NCBI RefSeq assembly: GCF_000003195.3
Contig: NC_012876.2
Location: 42,224,135 to 42,288,134, forward strand
From: Sorghum bicolor
Taxonomy: Eukaryota; Streptophyta; Magnoliopsida; Poales; Poaceae
Direction: 5' to 3'
DNA: 64,000 nucleotides
Shown here: one piece after another, positions 54,217 through 64,000 of the stretch
How positions within the stretch are numbered: position 1 is the stretch's first letter
Layout: every line of letters starts with the position of its first letter
Program-made: the position numbers and the translations under genes
The notes under the pieces: model-generated
The model's input: the letters and a program-made list of their open reading frames with translations, nothing else
What the model was told of the DNA's origin: nothing
The model's database searches: none

Positions 54217-55558
54217 AGAGTTCAATCAGGACTCGTTTCGGGGATTATGCTCCAAAGACCTAAAGGATCAAGGATAATTGTTCAATCAATGTCGGTTTGA
54301 TCCGATGGCCCATATTCACTTGGAAGGACTATAAAACCAGACCCCCTGGCCCCTGGAGGAGGGCACCTCTCAACCCTAATTCATTATTCATCAGGGAGAA
54401 GAAGCCTCTGATCAAGCCTAGAGCCACCACATCAATTAGATATCTAGATTAGCATAGGTACAGAGGATTAGAACTAGAAGGAGTCAATCTTCGATTGGTT
54501 TCCGGATCTGTCAAGAGGATTCTTGGTAATTCTCTATTGTTCTTCAATTGTTCATCTTTGTTCTTCGATATTATGAATATGACTTTGTTCTACTTCAATA
54601 TATTGATTATGACTTTGCCCTACTTGTTTATATTCGCAATTATATTGTTCTTAGTTTATCGTAGTTATATACTTGGCTTAGTTAGATTGGAATTATATAC
54701 TTGTTTAGGATCGTATAGCGTTTATCCATCGGATCCATGGGTAAATGATAGATATGTGTAGGCATGGTGCTTATACCGTATTTATCTGCGATTGTACCCT
54801 ATATGCCAGATCGTGGGGTAGTTCGTGGTAGTGACAGCTCCATTGATTCTTATATAGTCCCCCTCTCGTGTATTGGGCTGGCAGAGCAACATTATTACAG
54901 GGGAGTGCTTGCGATGTTTCTCATATTCCTTGATAATATCACTATGCATGGGCGTAGTCCTGTCTCACAATGATTGTTAAGTATAATTGCACTAACTATG
55001 ATATGCTAGACTGTATAGTTAAGAATAATTTAGGAAATATTCTTGTAGTTCGTCCTAATACCATGCTAATGACTTGCTAGAATATCTAATTGAGGTGCTT
55101 ATCATATTTATATGTGGCTAAGTTATGCTGATCAAATTAATTATCTTTGTCATCATTCATTACTTTATATATCCTTTATGTGACACTTATCCCTGTATGA
55201 AAGAGTTAGATAAATGTTCTCAATTATACATGCAATGATAGATACTCAATCTTATATTCCATTCTATAATCAACATTGATGATTACAAATCCCTTCCCAG
55301 TGGTAAAAATATAAATAACGATACCTGGAATACTTCCCGGTTAAAATGCTACATCAGTATTAATCTGTGCGCTTGCAGATTCCATTCATTATTTATTTAG
55401 ATGAGCAATTGCATATTTCAATACCGCATCTCTCATGTCATGTTGGGGAGGAAAACTTGGCTTAAGTGGTATGAGGGATAGGTTTGGCATTTTTGGCGCC
55501 GTTATCAGAATTAGAAAACTAAGTCTACTTTTGGTAATGACGTTAAGAATACCCAACA
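54217..55558 (+). repeat. Element E 5' LTR, truncated at its 5' end
   Basis: 1342 bases aligned to 60865-62207. TATAAAA at 54330-54336 is kept, so the promoter core remains but the upstream U3 is gone. The D-type LTR frame is split here by a shift (54495-54761, 54764-54973). Confidence 0.88.
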
Positions 55559-55717
55559 AGCATTTTTGGCGCCATTGCTGGGGAAGGTTGATTACTAATC
55601 AGGAATGAATATAGGATTTTGAGTCATCATTCGCATCACTAATATGATTGAGCATATCAATTCTCTCATACAGTTTTACCCATATATTTTTCTATTTTAT
55701 CTTATGCAGGGGAATGT
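55559..55717 (+). promoter_or_regulatory. Element E leader with primer-binding site
   Basis: TGGCGCCATTGCTGGGGA (55567-55584) has two changes from D's perfect tRNA-Asp site. An acceptor-like TCTTATGCAG ends at 55709, nine bases before the gag ATG, as in D. Confidence 0.8.
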
Positions 55718-57124
55718 ATGAATAGAAGACATCTTCGAGGAAATTTTATTGACAATCCCGAAGCGTTATTCAGAAAAACAAGAGCCAAGCTCAAAAAGAG
55801 ATCATCAACACTTCAGCACGAAGCTTCATCCAATCAAGAAAATCACCGGAACTTGTCTTCAAAGTTCGAAGTCGTGGTGAACAAATCGATCCGTGCGTTC
55901 ACAGCTCCCACTACGGACAACATCCGCACTGGACCTGCTGTAGAGATCAATGGCAACTTTGAGCTCAAGCCTGGACTTATCAACATGGTGCAATCCAACC
56001 AGTTCTGTGGGAAGGCACACGAAGATGCTAGTGCTCATCTCCAACACTTCCTGGAGATTTGCAACACATTCACCATATCAGGAGTCCCCAGAGATGCTAT
56101 ACTACTTCGCCTCTTCCTGTTCTCACTGTTGGGGAGAGCGAAGCAGTGGTTCTACACTACAAAGGAGAAGAATACTACGTGGGCACTCTGCTCCATGAAC
56201 TTTCTGGCTAAGTTCTTTCACATGGGCAAGACCAATGCTCTCCGTGGGAAGATTACAAGTTTTCAGCAACAACATGATGAATATGTTCCAGAAGCATGAG
56301 AGCGCTTCCAAGACTACATCCTAGAATGTCCCCATCATGGAATGGAGAGGTGGCTACTGATGCAGACGTTTTATCATGGGCTTAGCAACAGTGCCCGAGA
56401 AACCATGGATGCTGCAGCTGGAGGAGCATTCCTATCACTTACCATATCACAAGCCACAGCTCTTGTGGAGAAGATGGCGTCCAACCAAAGCTAGAATGAA
56501 GAAAGGACCCAGACACGCAAGAGAGGTGGAGGTATACATCAGCTCAAGGAGGTAGACATGTTGTCTGCAAAGCTAGACCTGCTCATGAAGAAGCTCAATG
56601 ATGGAGCTGGAGATAAGAAAGAAGTTATGCACATCTATGACTCTCACATGACTTGTGAGGAGTGTGGAGATACTGGACATTCAGGCAATCACTACCCTGA
56701 GATGCTTGAGGATGTGAACTACATCAACAACAACAACTACTACTACTACAACCGTCCTCAACAAAATCAAGGTTGGAATCAACAAAGGCCTAACTACTCA
56801 GGTAATTATCAAGGTAACAATTCTTACAACAATAATAATAATAATTTTCCACCTCTGAGAGAGTTAGTGTCTAATCAAGGGAAGCTAATGGATAACCTAT
56901 CTAAGAAATTGGCATCTAATGATAAAATGCTAGAAAATATAAATAATAGAATGGATAATTTCTCTACTGCCATCAAGAATCAAATTAGCTTTAATAAAAT
57001 GATTGAATCTCAGTTAAATCAAATAGCTGTTGCTGTTCCTGCTACTAACCCCGGTATACCATCACAACCGGAAGGATTAGAATCTGCAAATCTTGTAGAC
57101 ATGTTTGATGCAGGTAACTACTAG
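55718..57124 (+). pseudogene. gag: Element E gag
   Basis: Same frame throughout from MNRRHLRGNF. Gag core as in D. TGA at 56297-56299 and TAG near 56492 replace tryptophan codons of D. The zinc knuckle has CEECGDTGHSGNHY, with Tyr where D has the last Cys. The Asn/Tyr-rich and coiled-coil regions follow, and the frame ends with TAG at 57122-57124, the position where D also has TAG. Confidence 0.85.
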
Positions 57125-57697
57125 AGTAACCCCATCAGTGAAGTTACTACTGACCTTTTGCCGGTCAAGAGAGGCGATCCAGGACGCCCCGTCATCCCGA
57201 TCTCCACCGGCATGGTGGACTTCCCAGAAGCACTCTGCGACTTTGGCTCTAGCGTCAACATTATGCCCAGGGTACTCTATGAAAAATTCTTTACATATCC
57301 TTTAGTAGAAACAACCATGTGTTTGTAGTTTGCAGATCAGACAATAAGTTTTCCAAAAGGAATATTGAAGAACCTTTGCGTCAGAGTTGGTACCTTGTAC
57401 GCCCTAGCAGACTTCGTGGTGATAGAGACCGGTAATGATGAGAGGGCACCCATCATCTTAGGGAGGCCATTCGTGAACACCTCGGGAGCTGTCATCTACG
57501 CTAGTGCTGCCAAAATCAGTTTCTACATCAAAGGGAGGAAGGAGACGTTTTTCTTCAAGAACAAGACTATACAAATGCTAGAGCAATCCCGACATGAACC
57601 AAGAAGAGGACCAACAGGAGGAACAGGAACAAGCAAGTGTGGACCGAATCAGCTAAGATGGTTACTACAGTTCATGAGGACAAGATCATCGACTTAA
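57125..57697 (+). pseudogene. Element E PR1 (first retropepsin-like domain)
   Basis: In the gag frame after the TAG: ALCDFGSSVNIM (Asp at 57239-57241), a TAG at about 57329, then APIILGRPFVN. It matches D PR1 closely. Confidence 0.75.
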
Positions 57698-57731
57698 GTC
57701 ACCTTTTCTGACCAAGAAGGATGACCCAGGA

Positions 57732-58372
57732 ATGCCAAGCATCTATTGCTCCATAAATGGATACAACTTCTACAAGACGACTTGCGACACCGGATCGAGC
57801 GTCAACATAATGGCCGCAGTCACCTATCGGCTCTTGTTCGGAATCGTGCCCTTAAAACCAACATACATTCAGCTCCAGATGGCAGATCATACATTTTGGG
57901 AGGTTAAAGGTATAGTAACTGATGTCTCTGTCAAAATAGACGATCATTTTGTCTACACAGACTTTCAGGTTATTGACATGGGAGAAGACGAATACGATCC
58001 ACCCGTCATCCTTGGAAGACCGTTCCTCAGCACTGTTAAAGCAATCATCTACATTGGAACTGGAGAAGTCCATATGCACTTCCCCTCAGCGAAGGTACGC
58101 CACTATTTTACTGACCCTAACTATATCATTGAAGACTCTAAGCAGGTCAGAAGAAGATGACGTAACCGCAACCAGAAGAGGCAAATCATCAAGGATGGAT
58201 GGGCAGACTATGAAGGAGAAGTGATAAGGTCTGAAGACATACAGCTTGAACAGAATTATCCTGAGAAGACCGTAGCACCAAGTCAGGTGTGGAGAGAGAA
58301 GATAACAATACACGAAGAAGAGGCTCCACTGAAAGCACCGACTGCGCCACCCAATGAATCCCAAGACAACTA
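57732..58372 (+). pseudogene. Element E PR2 (second retropepsin-like domain)
   Basis: TTCDTGSSVNIM (Asp at 57786-57788) and PPVILGRPFLS. A TGA at 58158-58160 cuts the basic patch, after which the same frame continues to a TAG at about 58372 with the acidic, proline-rich tail. It keeps the D arrangement, with small indels in the link to PR1. Confidence 0.75.
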
Positions 58373-60518
58373 GAAAATAGAGAGTCCCGTTCGGGGGACA
58401 TAAAAACACCGAACGCCTTGCCAAGAGGTAAACTTGGTAGTTATCCTTTCCCTTTATTTAAAATAGTTTACTTAGTTAATCATGTTCATACTATCCTAAA
58501 AAGAAAATAAAAATGTTAAAAAACAGTAAGCCCCATGTGAGTATACGAGTGGCATGAAACCCATAAGTACATTCACTGTGGTGGCATAAAAATAAAATAA
58601 ATATTTCTTTTCTGTTCTATAAAATGAAAATATAAAAATAGAGAGTAATATTTATTGAGGAGGCTCAACATGATAAAGGCTAGATATTTATGCTAACACC
58701 TAATCAGTTCTACAAAGCTTTGTTGTCTATTTGAGCTCCACAGAATTTAAGAATCAAGAAGACTAGCACACGGAGGACATTCTAATCGTTGTCCGGATAC
58801 TGCCGACTTTCAAACACCTCTGGTACCTGCTAGCTATATCTGAAGAAATTACGTCAAAATTCAGCTTGGGGGAGAGCACCCCCATTTATCCTGCTAAGTA
58901 TTTCTATCTATCTTTATACTTATACTATAATAAAATATAAATATACATAACTATGGAAAACCAAATAAAGATTTTGTGCTTATATATATATATATATCTT
59001 TTGCTTAGTGTGCTTAATAAATAAACAAAGTGGCTATGCTAAACTGAATCTAAAAAATAAAACTCTAGCATGGATATGATGAATAGTTGCTCTGCCTAAT
59101 TTTTCAAAATTTGAAGTTCTCTCTCAAGTTTAGACATAACTGTTATAATTTAAAGCTTACTCTAAACCTGAACTTGTGGGAGGAGAACTTAATCTGAAGT
59201 CTAGGTTGTTAACGGATATGATATGGGAAGGTTGAGCTGCTGTTTATCTGTTCCTAGAGATGCTAGAATTCTGGAGAATTTTATCTTTGAAAAATCTTTA
59301 AAATACTACATGATGAGTTCCTGTATGATGAGAGTTTAAATTACTACCACAGCCATATATACATGCTTGCTAGACTTTGAGCCACACATTTACTTTTTAC
59401 TACTTATGAGCATTGAGTGTGGTCAACCTGTGTAGACCCTTAGGAGCTTGTCATGTGGTTAAATCAAGATTCACTTGCACGTTCACTCACACATGCTACT
59501 TCTACTTCGGAAGTACGCTTCCACATATATCCATTCATTTCCATCTCCAGAACCACCCAAAAATATTCTACTCCTAATCCGGGAGAGAATAGCCAAAAAC
59601 ATTTCTGTTTTCCCCTGTTAAATAAATGCTCAACTTATCTTGGTTACTACCACTTGCTATATTATTTCATGAGATGAGTGCTCTAAAAAAAACAAATATA
59701 AAGAAGATACAAGGAAATAAAAAGGGGCAAGTGTCCGGAACCTCGAAAGAAAAGAAAAAAGTGAGACGAGAGGAAAAAATGGACAAGTGTCCGACAGTAC
59801 AATTAGGGGTACAAGATACCCACCTGAGAGGAATGAAAAACAAAAAAATATAGAGCATCTCATTCTCCGCACAAAGTTTCAAAGAGCAAGGAAGGTATGT
59901 ATCCCCTCAAAGAGCAAAAGTAGAATTAGACTTTCACCATTGTTATCATCATCATCACCATACACCATTCATTCGCCACACATGCACATCTTGATTTGAC
60001 TTATTGGCTTGTTTATTTGGATCCATGGTTTGACTATGCAATAAATGTCTTGTAAGTATGTATACTTTATCTCCCACCTATGAGCTCCAGATATCAAAAG
60101 CCTTATTAGAGTAAGATGAGAGAGAAGGCAATGTCACTATGCCTTATACTACAAATACTACATACTTTGAGAGAAGACATATACCATCACTGCCTTGGTA
60201 AGGATCCAGAAATACCACAAAAGAGAGATCTGAGAGAGTCATACAAGGAATCTCTGAGTTTTATTTTAAAATCTACAAAAACTTCAGAGCTATAGCTGAT
60301 CAAGAATAAGAGACATGGCACTTGACTAGACTGTTCTATCTTTTAACTACTCAAGACAGAAGTGACGGTTACAAGTCCCATGGTAAAAGGTAAAATAAAT
60401 AAGTTTTAAGTCTTGATAGTTTACTCTAACTCAGAGATGAGACCTCATTTAGAAGCATGAGTACCGTCAATTTTCAAAGGCATTACAACAACTTTTGAAC
60501 CATCGCTGAGATTATCCC
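58373..60518 (+). other. Element E 3' non-coding region
   Basis: Aligned to D 11700-13839, no gene seen. Polypurine-like motif at 58862-58880, AT repeat near 58984-58998, purine-rich low-complexity part at about 59680-59790. Confidence 0.8.
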
Positions 60519-60555
60519 TGCTCAGGGACGAGCAAGAGGTAAGCTTGGGGGAGTT
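60519..60555 (+). promoter_or_regulatory. Element E hairpin (eroded) and polypurine tract
   Basis: TGCTC pairs with GAGCA around AGGGAC; one base change shortens the stem relative to D. GTAAGCTTGGGGGAGTT abuts the LTR at 60556. Confidence 0.7.
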
Positions 60556-62207
60556 TGTTGACGGTCCTTAAGTATCAAATTTAATTATCAAATAAACAAA
60601 GAAAAGGATCCAAATGAAATCAACATCCAGACTTAGGGTTATATCTGACAGAATTCCACAAGTTTTGGTGTTTGTCTATTTTTGCAGGGGGTTATCAGGA
60701 AATACGGAAGAAAGGCCCACACGTCGGGATTACATAGAGATATTAATGTGCCGTGCAATTATCTTACATCTAGAAGAGTCCAGAAGCCGCGGGAACGAAC
60801 GGGAAGGCGATCGGGCCTGGGGGCAGGGCGCCCGCCCTCCCCCCTAGGGCTCCCGCCCTGACCTAGAGTTCAATCTGGACTCGTTTCGAGGATTATGCTC
60901 CACCGACCTAAAGGATCAAGGATAATCGTTCAATCAATGTCGGTTTGATACGACGGCCCATATTCACTTGGAAGGACTATAAAACCAGACCCCCTGGCCC
61001 CTGGAGGAGGGCACCTCTCAACCCTAATTCATTATTCATCAGGGAGAAGAAGCCTCAGATCAAGCCTAGAGCCACCACATCAATTAGATACCTAGATTAG
61101 CATAGCTACATAGGATTGTAACTAGAAGGAGTCAATCTTCGATTGGTTTCCGGATCTGTCAAGAGGATTCTTGGTAATTCTCTATTGTTCTTCAATTGTT
61201 CATCTTTGTTCTTCGATATTATGAATATGACTTTGTTCTACTTCAATATATTGATTATGACTTTGCTCTACTTGTTTATATTCGCAATTATATTGTTCTT
61301 AGTTTATCATAGTTATATACTTGGCTTAGTTAGATTGGAATTATATACATGTTTAGGATCGTATAGCGTTTATCCATCGGATCCATGGGTAAATGATAGC
61401 TATTGTGTAGGCGTGGTTCTTATACCGTATTTATCTGCGATTGTACCCTATATGCCAGATCGCGTGGTAGTTCATGATAGTGACTGCTCCATTGATTCTT
61501 ATATAGTCCCCCTCTCGTGTATTGAGCTGGCAGAGCAACATTATTACAGGGGAGTGATTGCGATGTTTCTCATATTCCTTGATAATATCACTATGCATGG
61601 GTGTAGTCCTGTCTCACAATGATTGCTAAGTATAATTGCACTAACTATGATATGCTAGACTATATAGTTAAGAATAACTTAGGAAATATTCTTGTAGTTC
61701 ATCCTAATACCATGCTAATGACTTGCTAGAATATCTAATTGAGGTGCTTATCATATTTATATGTGGCTAAGTTATGCTGATCAGATTAATTATCTTTGTC
61801 ACCATTCATTACATTATATATCCTTTATGTGACACTTATCCCTGTATGAAAGAGTTAGATAAATGTTCTCAATTATACATGCAATGATAGATACTCAATC
61901 TTATATTCCATTCTATAATCAACATTGATGATTACTAATCTCTTCCAAGTGGTAAAAATATAAATAACGATACCTAGAATACTTCTCGGTTAAAATGCTA
62001 CATCGGTATTAATCTGTGCGCTTGCAGATTCCATTCATTATTTATTTAGATGAGCAATTGCATATTTCAATACCGCGTCTCTCATGTCATGCTGGGGATG
62101 ACAACTTGGCTTAAGTGGTATGAGGGATAGGTTTGGCATTTTTGGCACCGTTATCAGAATTAGAAAACTAAGTCTACTTTTGGTAATGACGTTAAGAATA
62201 CCCAACA
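60556..62207 (+). repeat. Element E 3' LTR
   Basis: 1652 bases, TGTTGACGGTCC...AATACCCAACA, complete. TATAAAA at 60979-60985. A 159-codon LTR frame at 61143-61622 matches the D frame with an earlier start. Confidence 0.93.
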
Positions 62208-63308
62208 CAAGCCAAGTGAGGATATCTTTGAAACTAACACTCTCATCTCTACTTCTAGTTTTGTCTTTCCAAATGTGCAGGTTGGTGATGAGAATAGGGA
62301 AGAGATGGATGCTCAAGACAACATCATACTTGTTGAGAGAAATGAGAAGGTAGCCATTCAACTAAACCCATTGTGTGTTGCCCAAAACCTAAACTATGAC
62401 ATGAATAACGGTATGATTTCAGAGGTGCAATCCTTGGTACTTGCACCACCAAAAAGACTAAAAGTTATTGAAAATAAATCAGATTTGAGTTTGCAAAATA
62501 AAATGGCCCGTAATTGTGATAATACATATGGTTTAAATGGGATTAACCATAGACGAAATATTTGCACTGATTTGATTATTTTACATGTTCACCCGTGTGC
62601 TGAAATTTTGCAAGTTGATAACCAAAGTTCAATCATACATGATCTTTTCTATGGTTTGATATGGTTCATGTACATGATGATTTGCATTCACATGTGTGAT
62701 ACGATGCATTATCTTTCAATACTCATACATGTTAGAGATGGCTGCACATTTCTCAACCCTTTAGTTAATTCATCAAAACCATCTAAGATCAACATTGAAG
62801 GTAAAAATTCAGAGATTCAAACCTTGGTACATGTAGATCATTGGATTTAAAATACATGAAAAATAAATCAAATCTGAATGTTCAACACATACTGAGTACT
62901 TGTGATATCACTGTTTCAGCAATAAAACCTAACCAAAACATTTGTGCTGATTTGACTGGAGCTCATGTTGATACAAGTGCTGAATTTCTTTTTGATGAGT
63001 GTCTTTGTGCTTTGAATGATCCTTGCCACACTTCATGTAACAACAAACAACACCTCATCCCGTTGGTTACTTGTGCTGATTTGTTTACAAGGATATCTCC
63101 TCTTGAATGTTTGTGTTATACTATACTTAACATGCCAATCAATATTGAACAAATGCTTGAGAAAATTTCTAACATAACATCTTTGAGTTCATTGAATACT
63201 ACTCATAGCTTCCAATTTACATTTGTCTTGATTGGAGAACATGTTGTAGATACCTTCCAGGTTCATGCAATTTGTGTAACATATAACAAGCTTGCTGATT
63301 TAGACTAA
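62208..63308 (+). pseudogene. Element H internal ORFs of unknown function, first part
   Basis: Open from the E junction in one frame to 62850 (contains QVGDENREEMDAQDNIILV) and then in another frame 62841-63308, so one shift. Composition is rich in N, H, C, I. The segments NICTDLIILHV, NICADLTGAHV and LVTCADLF look like degenerate internal repeats. I recognise no pol domain. It could be a rapidly diverging accessory protein of a non-autonomous element. Confidence 0.4.
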
Positions 63309-63311
63309 AAA

Positions 63312-63869
63312 ATGATGAGAGATAAACAAAGTGAGAAATCTTTTAAGATGCAACAAATGCTTGGTGCTTATGGTTTCGATCAATTCATACTGTCAGCATG
63401 TTCGCACCATCCACTTAAAGTTAGAAATCTTGTGCAAAGCAAAGCCTATACACCGAAAAGTTGTTCATCCACACCTTGGAGCATTGAGTTTAAAAATTAT
63501 ACTTCTAAACCCTTAAATAAATTTTGCTGCCACAATAATTTTTGGAATAACATTAGTTCTCAACATCCATTTGATGAAAAGTTTGGCCTTCTAAAGATAA
63601 AACATGATAACATGAATCAAATGATTGGATTGGAAGAAATTTTTGTGCTTCCATCCTCTAAACTGTTTGCAGGTTCACCAAAGTTGAGAGAATGTTTCTT
63701 ACATGGAAAAGGAAATAATGCAAAAATAATTCATAATGGAACAAATGAACAAAACAAAAGGAATAATTATTGGAATTATCAAGTACATCCACCCTCTATT
63801 TTGTCTAAGCTGTTTTCTGGTAAACAAAAGTCGTGGACGACTTTTTTGAAGGGAGGGAGGATGATGTAA
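63312..63869 (+). CDS. Element H terminal ORF, reading into the 3' LTR
   Basis: 185 codons, in frame with the preceding segment after one TAA at 63306-63308. Basic and Asn/Lys/Ser-rich. The last codons (SWTTFLKGGRMM) span the hairpin and polypurine tract, and the stop TAA is in the LTR at 63867-63869. The ending resembles SRTTPYQEGEDD inside the LTR at 52000. Function unknown. Confidence 0.4.
   Translation: MMRDKQSEKSFKMQQMLGAYGFDQFILSACSHHPLKVRNLVQSKAYTPKSCSSTPWSIEFKNYTSKPLNKFCCHNNFWNNISSQHPFDEKFGLLKIKHDNMNQMIGLEEIFVLPSSKLFAGSPKLRECFLHGKGNNAKIIHNGTNEQNKRNNYWNYQVHPPSILSKLFSGKQKSWTTFLKGGRMM
63826..63861 (+). promoter_or_regulatory. Element H hairpin and polypurine tract
   Basis: AAAAGTCGTGGACGACTTTT (63826-63845) is a perfect 8-base stem with TGGA loop. 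AAGGGAGGGAGGA (63849-63861) abuts the LTR start TGATGTAACC. Confidence 0.8.
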
Positions 63870-64000
63870 CCATACCAAGGCAATCAACATTCAAGCATCC
63901 ACTCAAGGTAAAAGCTAAACTTAATTCCAAATCATTTAGGTTTCCACATACAAGGCTACTACTTTGTTTATATGATTATAGATTCAAACACCTTGCTATC
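63862..64000 (+). repeat. Element H 3' LTR, first 139 bases
   Basis: Aligned to 51781-51919 with four substitutions and no indel; runs off the window. Confidence 0.85.

Larger units (their letters stand above)
54217..62207 (+). mobile_element. Element E: second copy of the D family, 5' LTR truncated
   Basis: Same structure as D: LTR, tRNA-Asp primer site, gag, PR1, PR2, 2.2 kb non-coding, hairpin, polypurine tract, 3' LTR of 1652 bases. The 5' LTR lacks its first 309 or so bases, and no target duplication can be seen; CAAGC after the 3' LTR is the expected right copy. LTR parts differ by roughly 2-3% by eye. E and D internal regions align throughout. Confidence 0.9.
51781..64000 (+). mobile_element. 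Element H: unclassified, probably non-autonomous LTR retrotransposon (continues past window)
   Basis: Visible pieces are 51781-54216 and 62208-64000, with element E between them. LTR ends are TGAT...ATCA. A tRNA-Met-type primer site follows the left LTR and a hairpin plus polypurine tract precedes the right one. The first 139 bases of the 3' LTR differ from the 5' copy at four positions. The internal part encodes a gag-like N-terminus and unfamiliar ORFs; no protease, RT or integrase is visible, although some internal sequence may have been lost at E's left border. Confidence 0.78.

Overview
The window looks like intergenic DNA from a grass (Poaceae) nuclear genome. I find no host gene, rRNA, tRNA gene or CRISPR array. 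Almost every base belongs to nested LTR retrotransposons, which I label A to H. Lineage names come from motifs read by eye: chromodomain integrase for Tekay/Del-type Ty3-gypsy, tRNA-Asp-type primer sites for Athila-like elements, and YVDD reverse transcriptase for SIRE/Maximus-type Ty1-copia. The species cannot be named from this.

Layout. The outermost host is a decayed copia element G (visible at 47354-49319). Element A (Tekay-like, +) sits in G's integrase and fills 1-47353; its 5' LTR is cut by the window start. A is split twice. Element B (Athila-like, minus, 5355-21801, duplication GACAC) lies in its extra upstream ORF, and element C (Tekay-like, minus, 24651-40464, duplication ACTAA) lies in its reverse transcriptase. 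B is itself split by element D (Athila-like, +, 7241-15532, duplication AAGTC). On the right, G's RT is interrupted at 49320 by element F (Athila-like, +). F is interrupted at 51781 by element H (unclassified, probably non-autonomous, +, running off the window). H contains element E (same family as D, +, 54217-62207, 5' LTR truncated).

Relative ages. Eye comparison of LTR pairs gives roughly 4-5% divergence for A, about 4% for B, 1.5-2% for C and about 1.1% for D. This agrees with the nesting order. A and C carry an extra ORF (ORF0) before gag-PR-RT-RNaseH-INT-chromodomain, all broken by stops and frameshifts. B carries one intact gag-like ORF only. D and E carry gag followed by two tandem retropepsin-like domains and no RT or integrase, so they should depend on a partner element.

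Most interesting signals: (1) a short hairpin with a GGACG apex directly before the polypurine tract in Tekay-like, Athila-like and H elements; (2) the gag-PR-PR non-autonomous family, with a TAG at the gag/PR border in both copies; (3) ORF0 and gag start codons abutting splice-acceptor-like tracts in A and C; (4) a protein-like segment conserved inside the 4.5-kb LTRs of A and C; (5) the LTR of H, which contains a second hairpin-PPT-LTR-start module; (6) a long inverted repeat formed by B and D.
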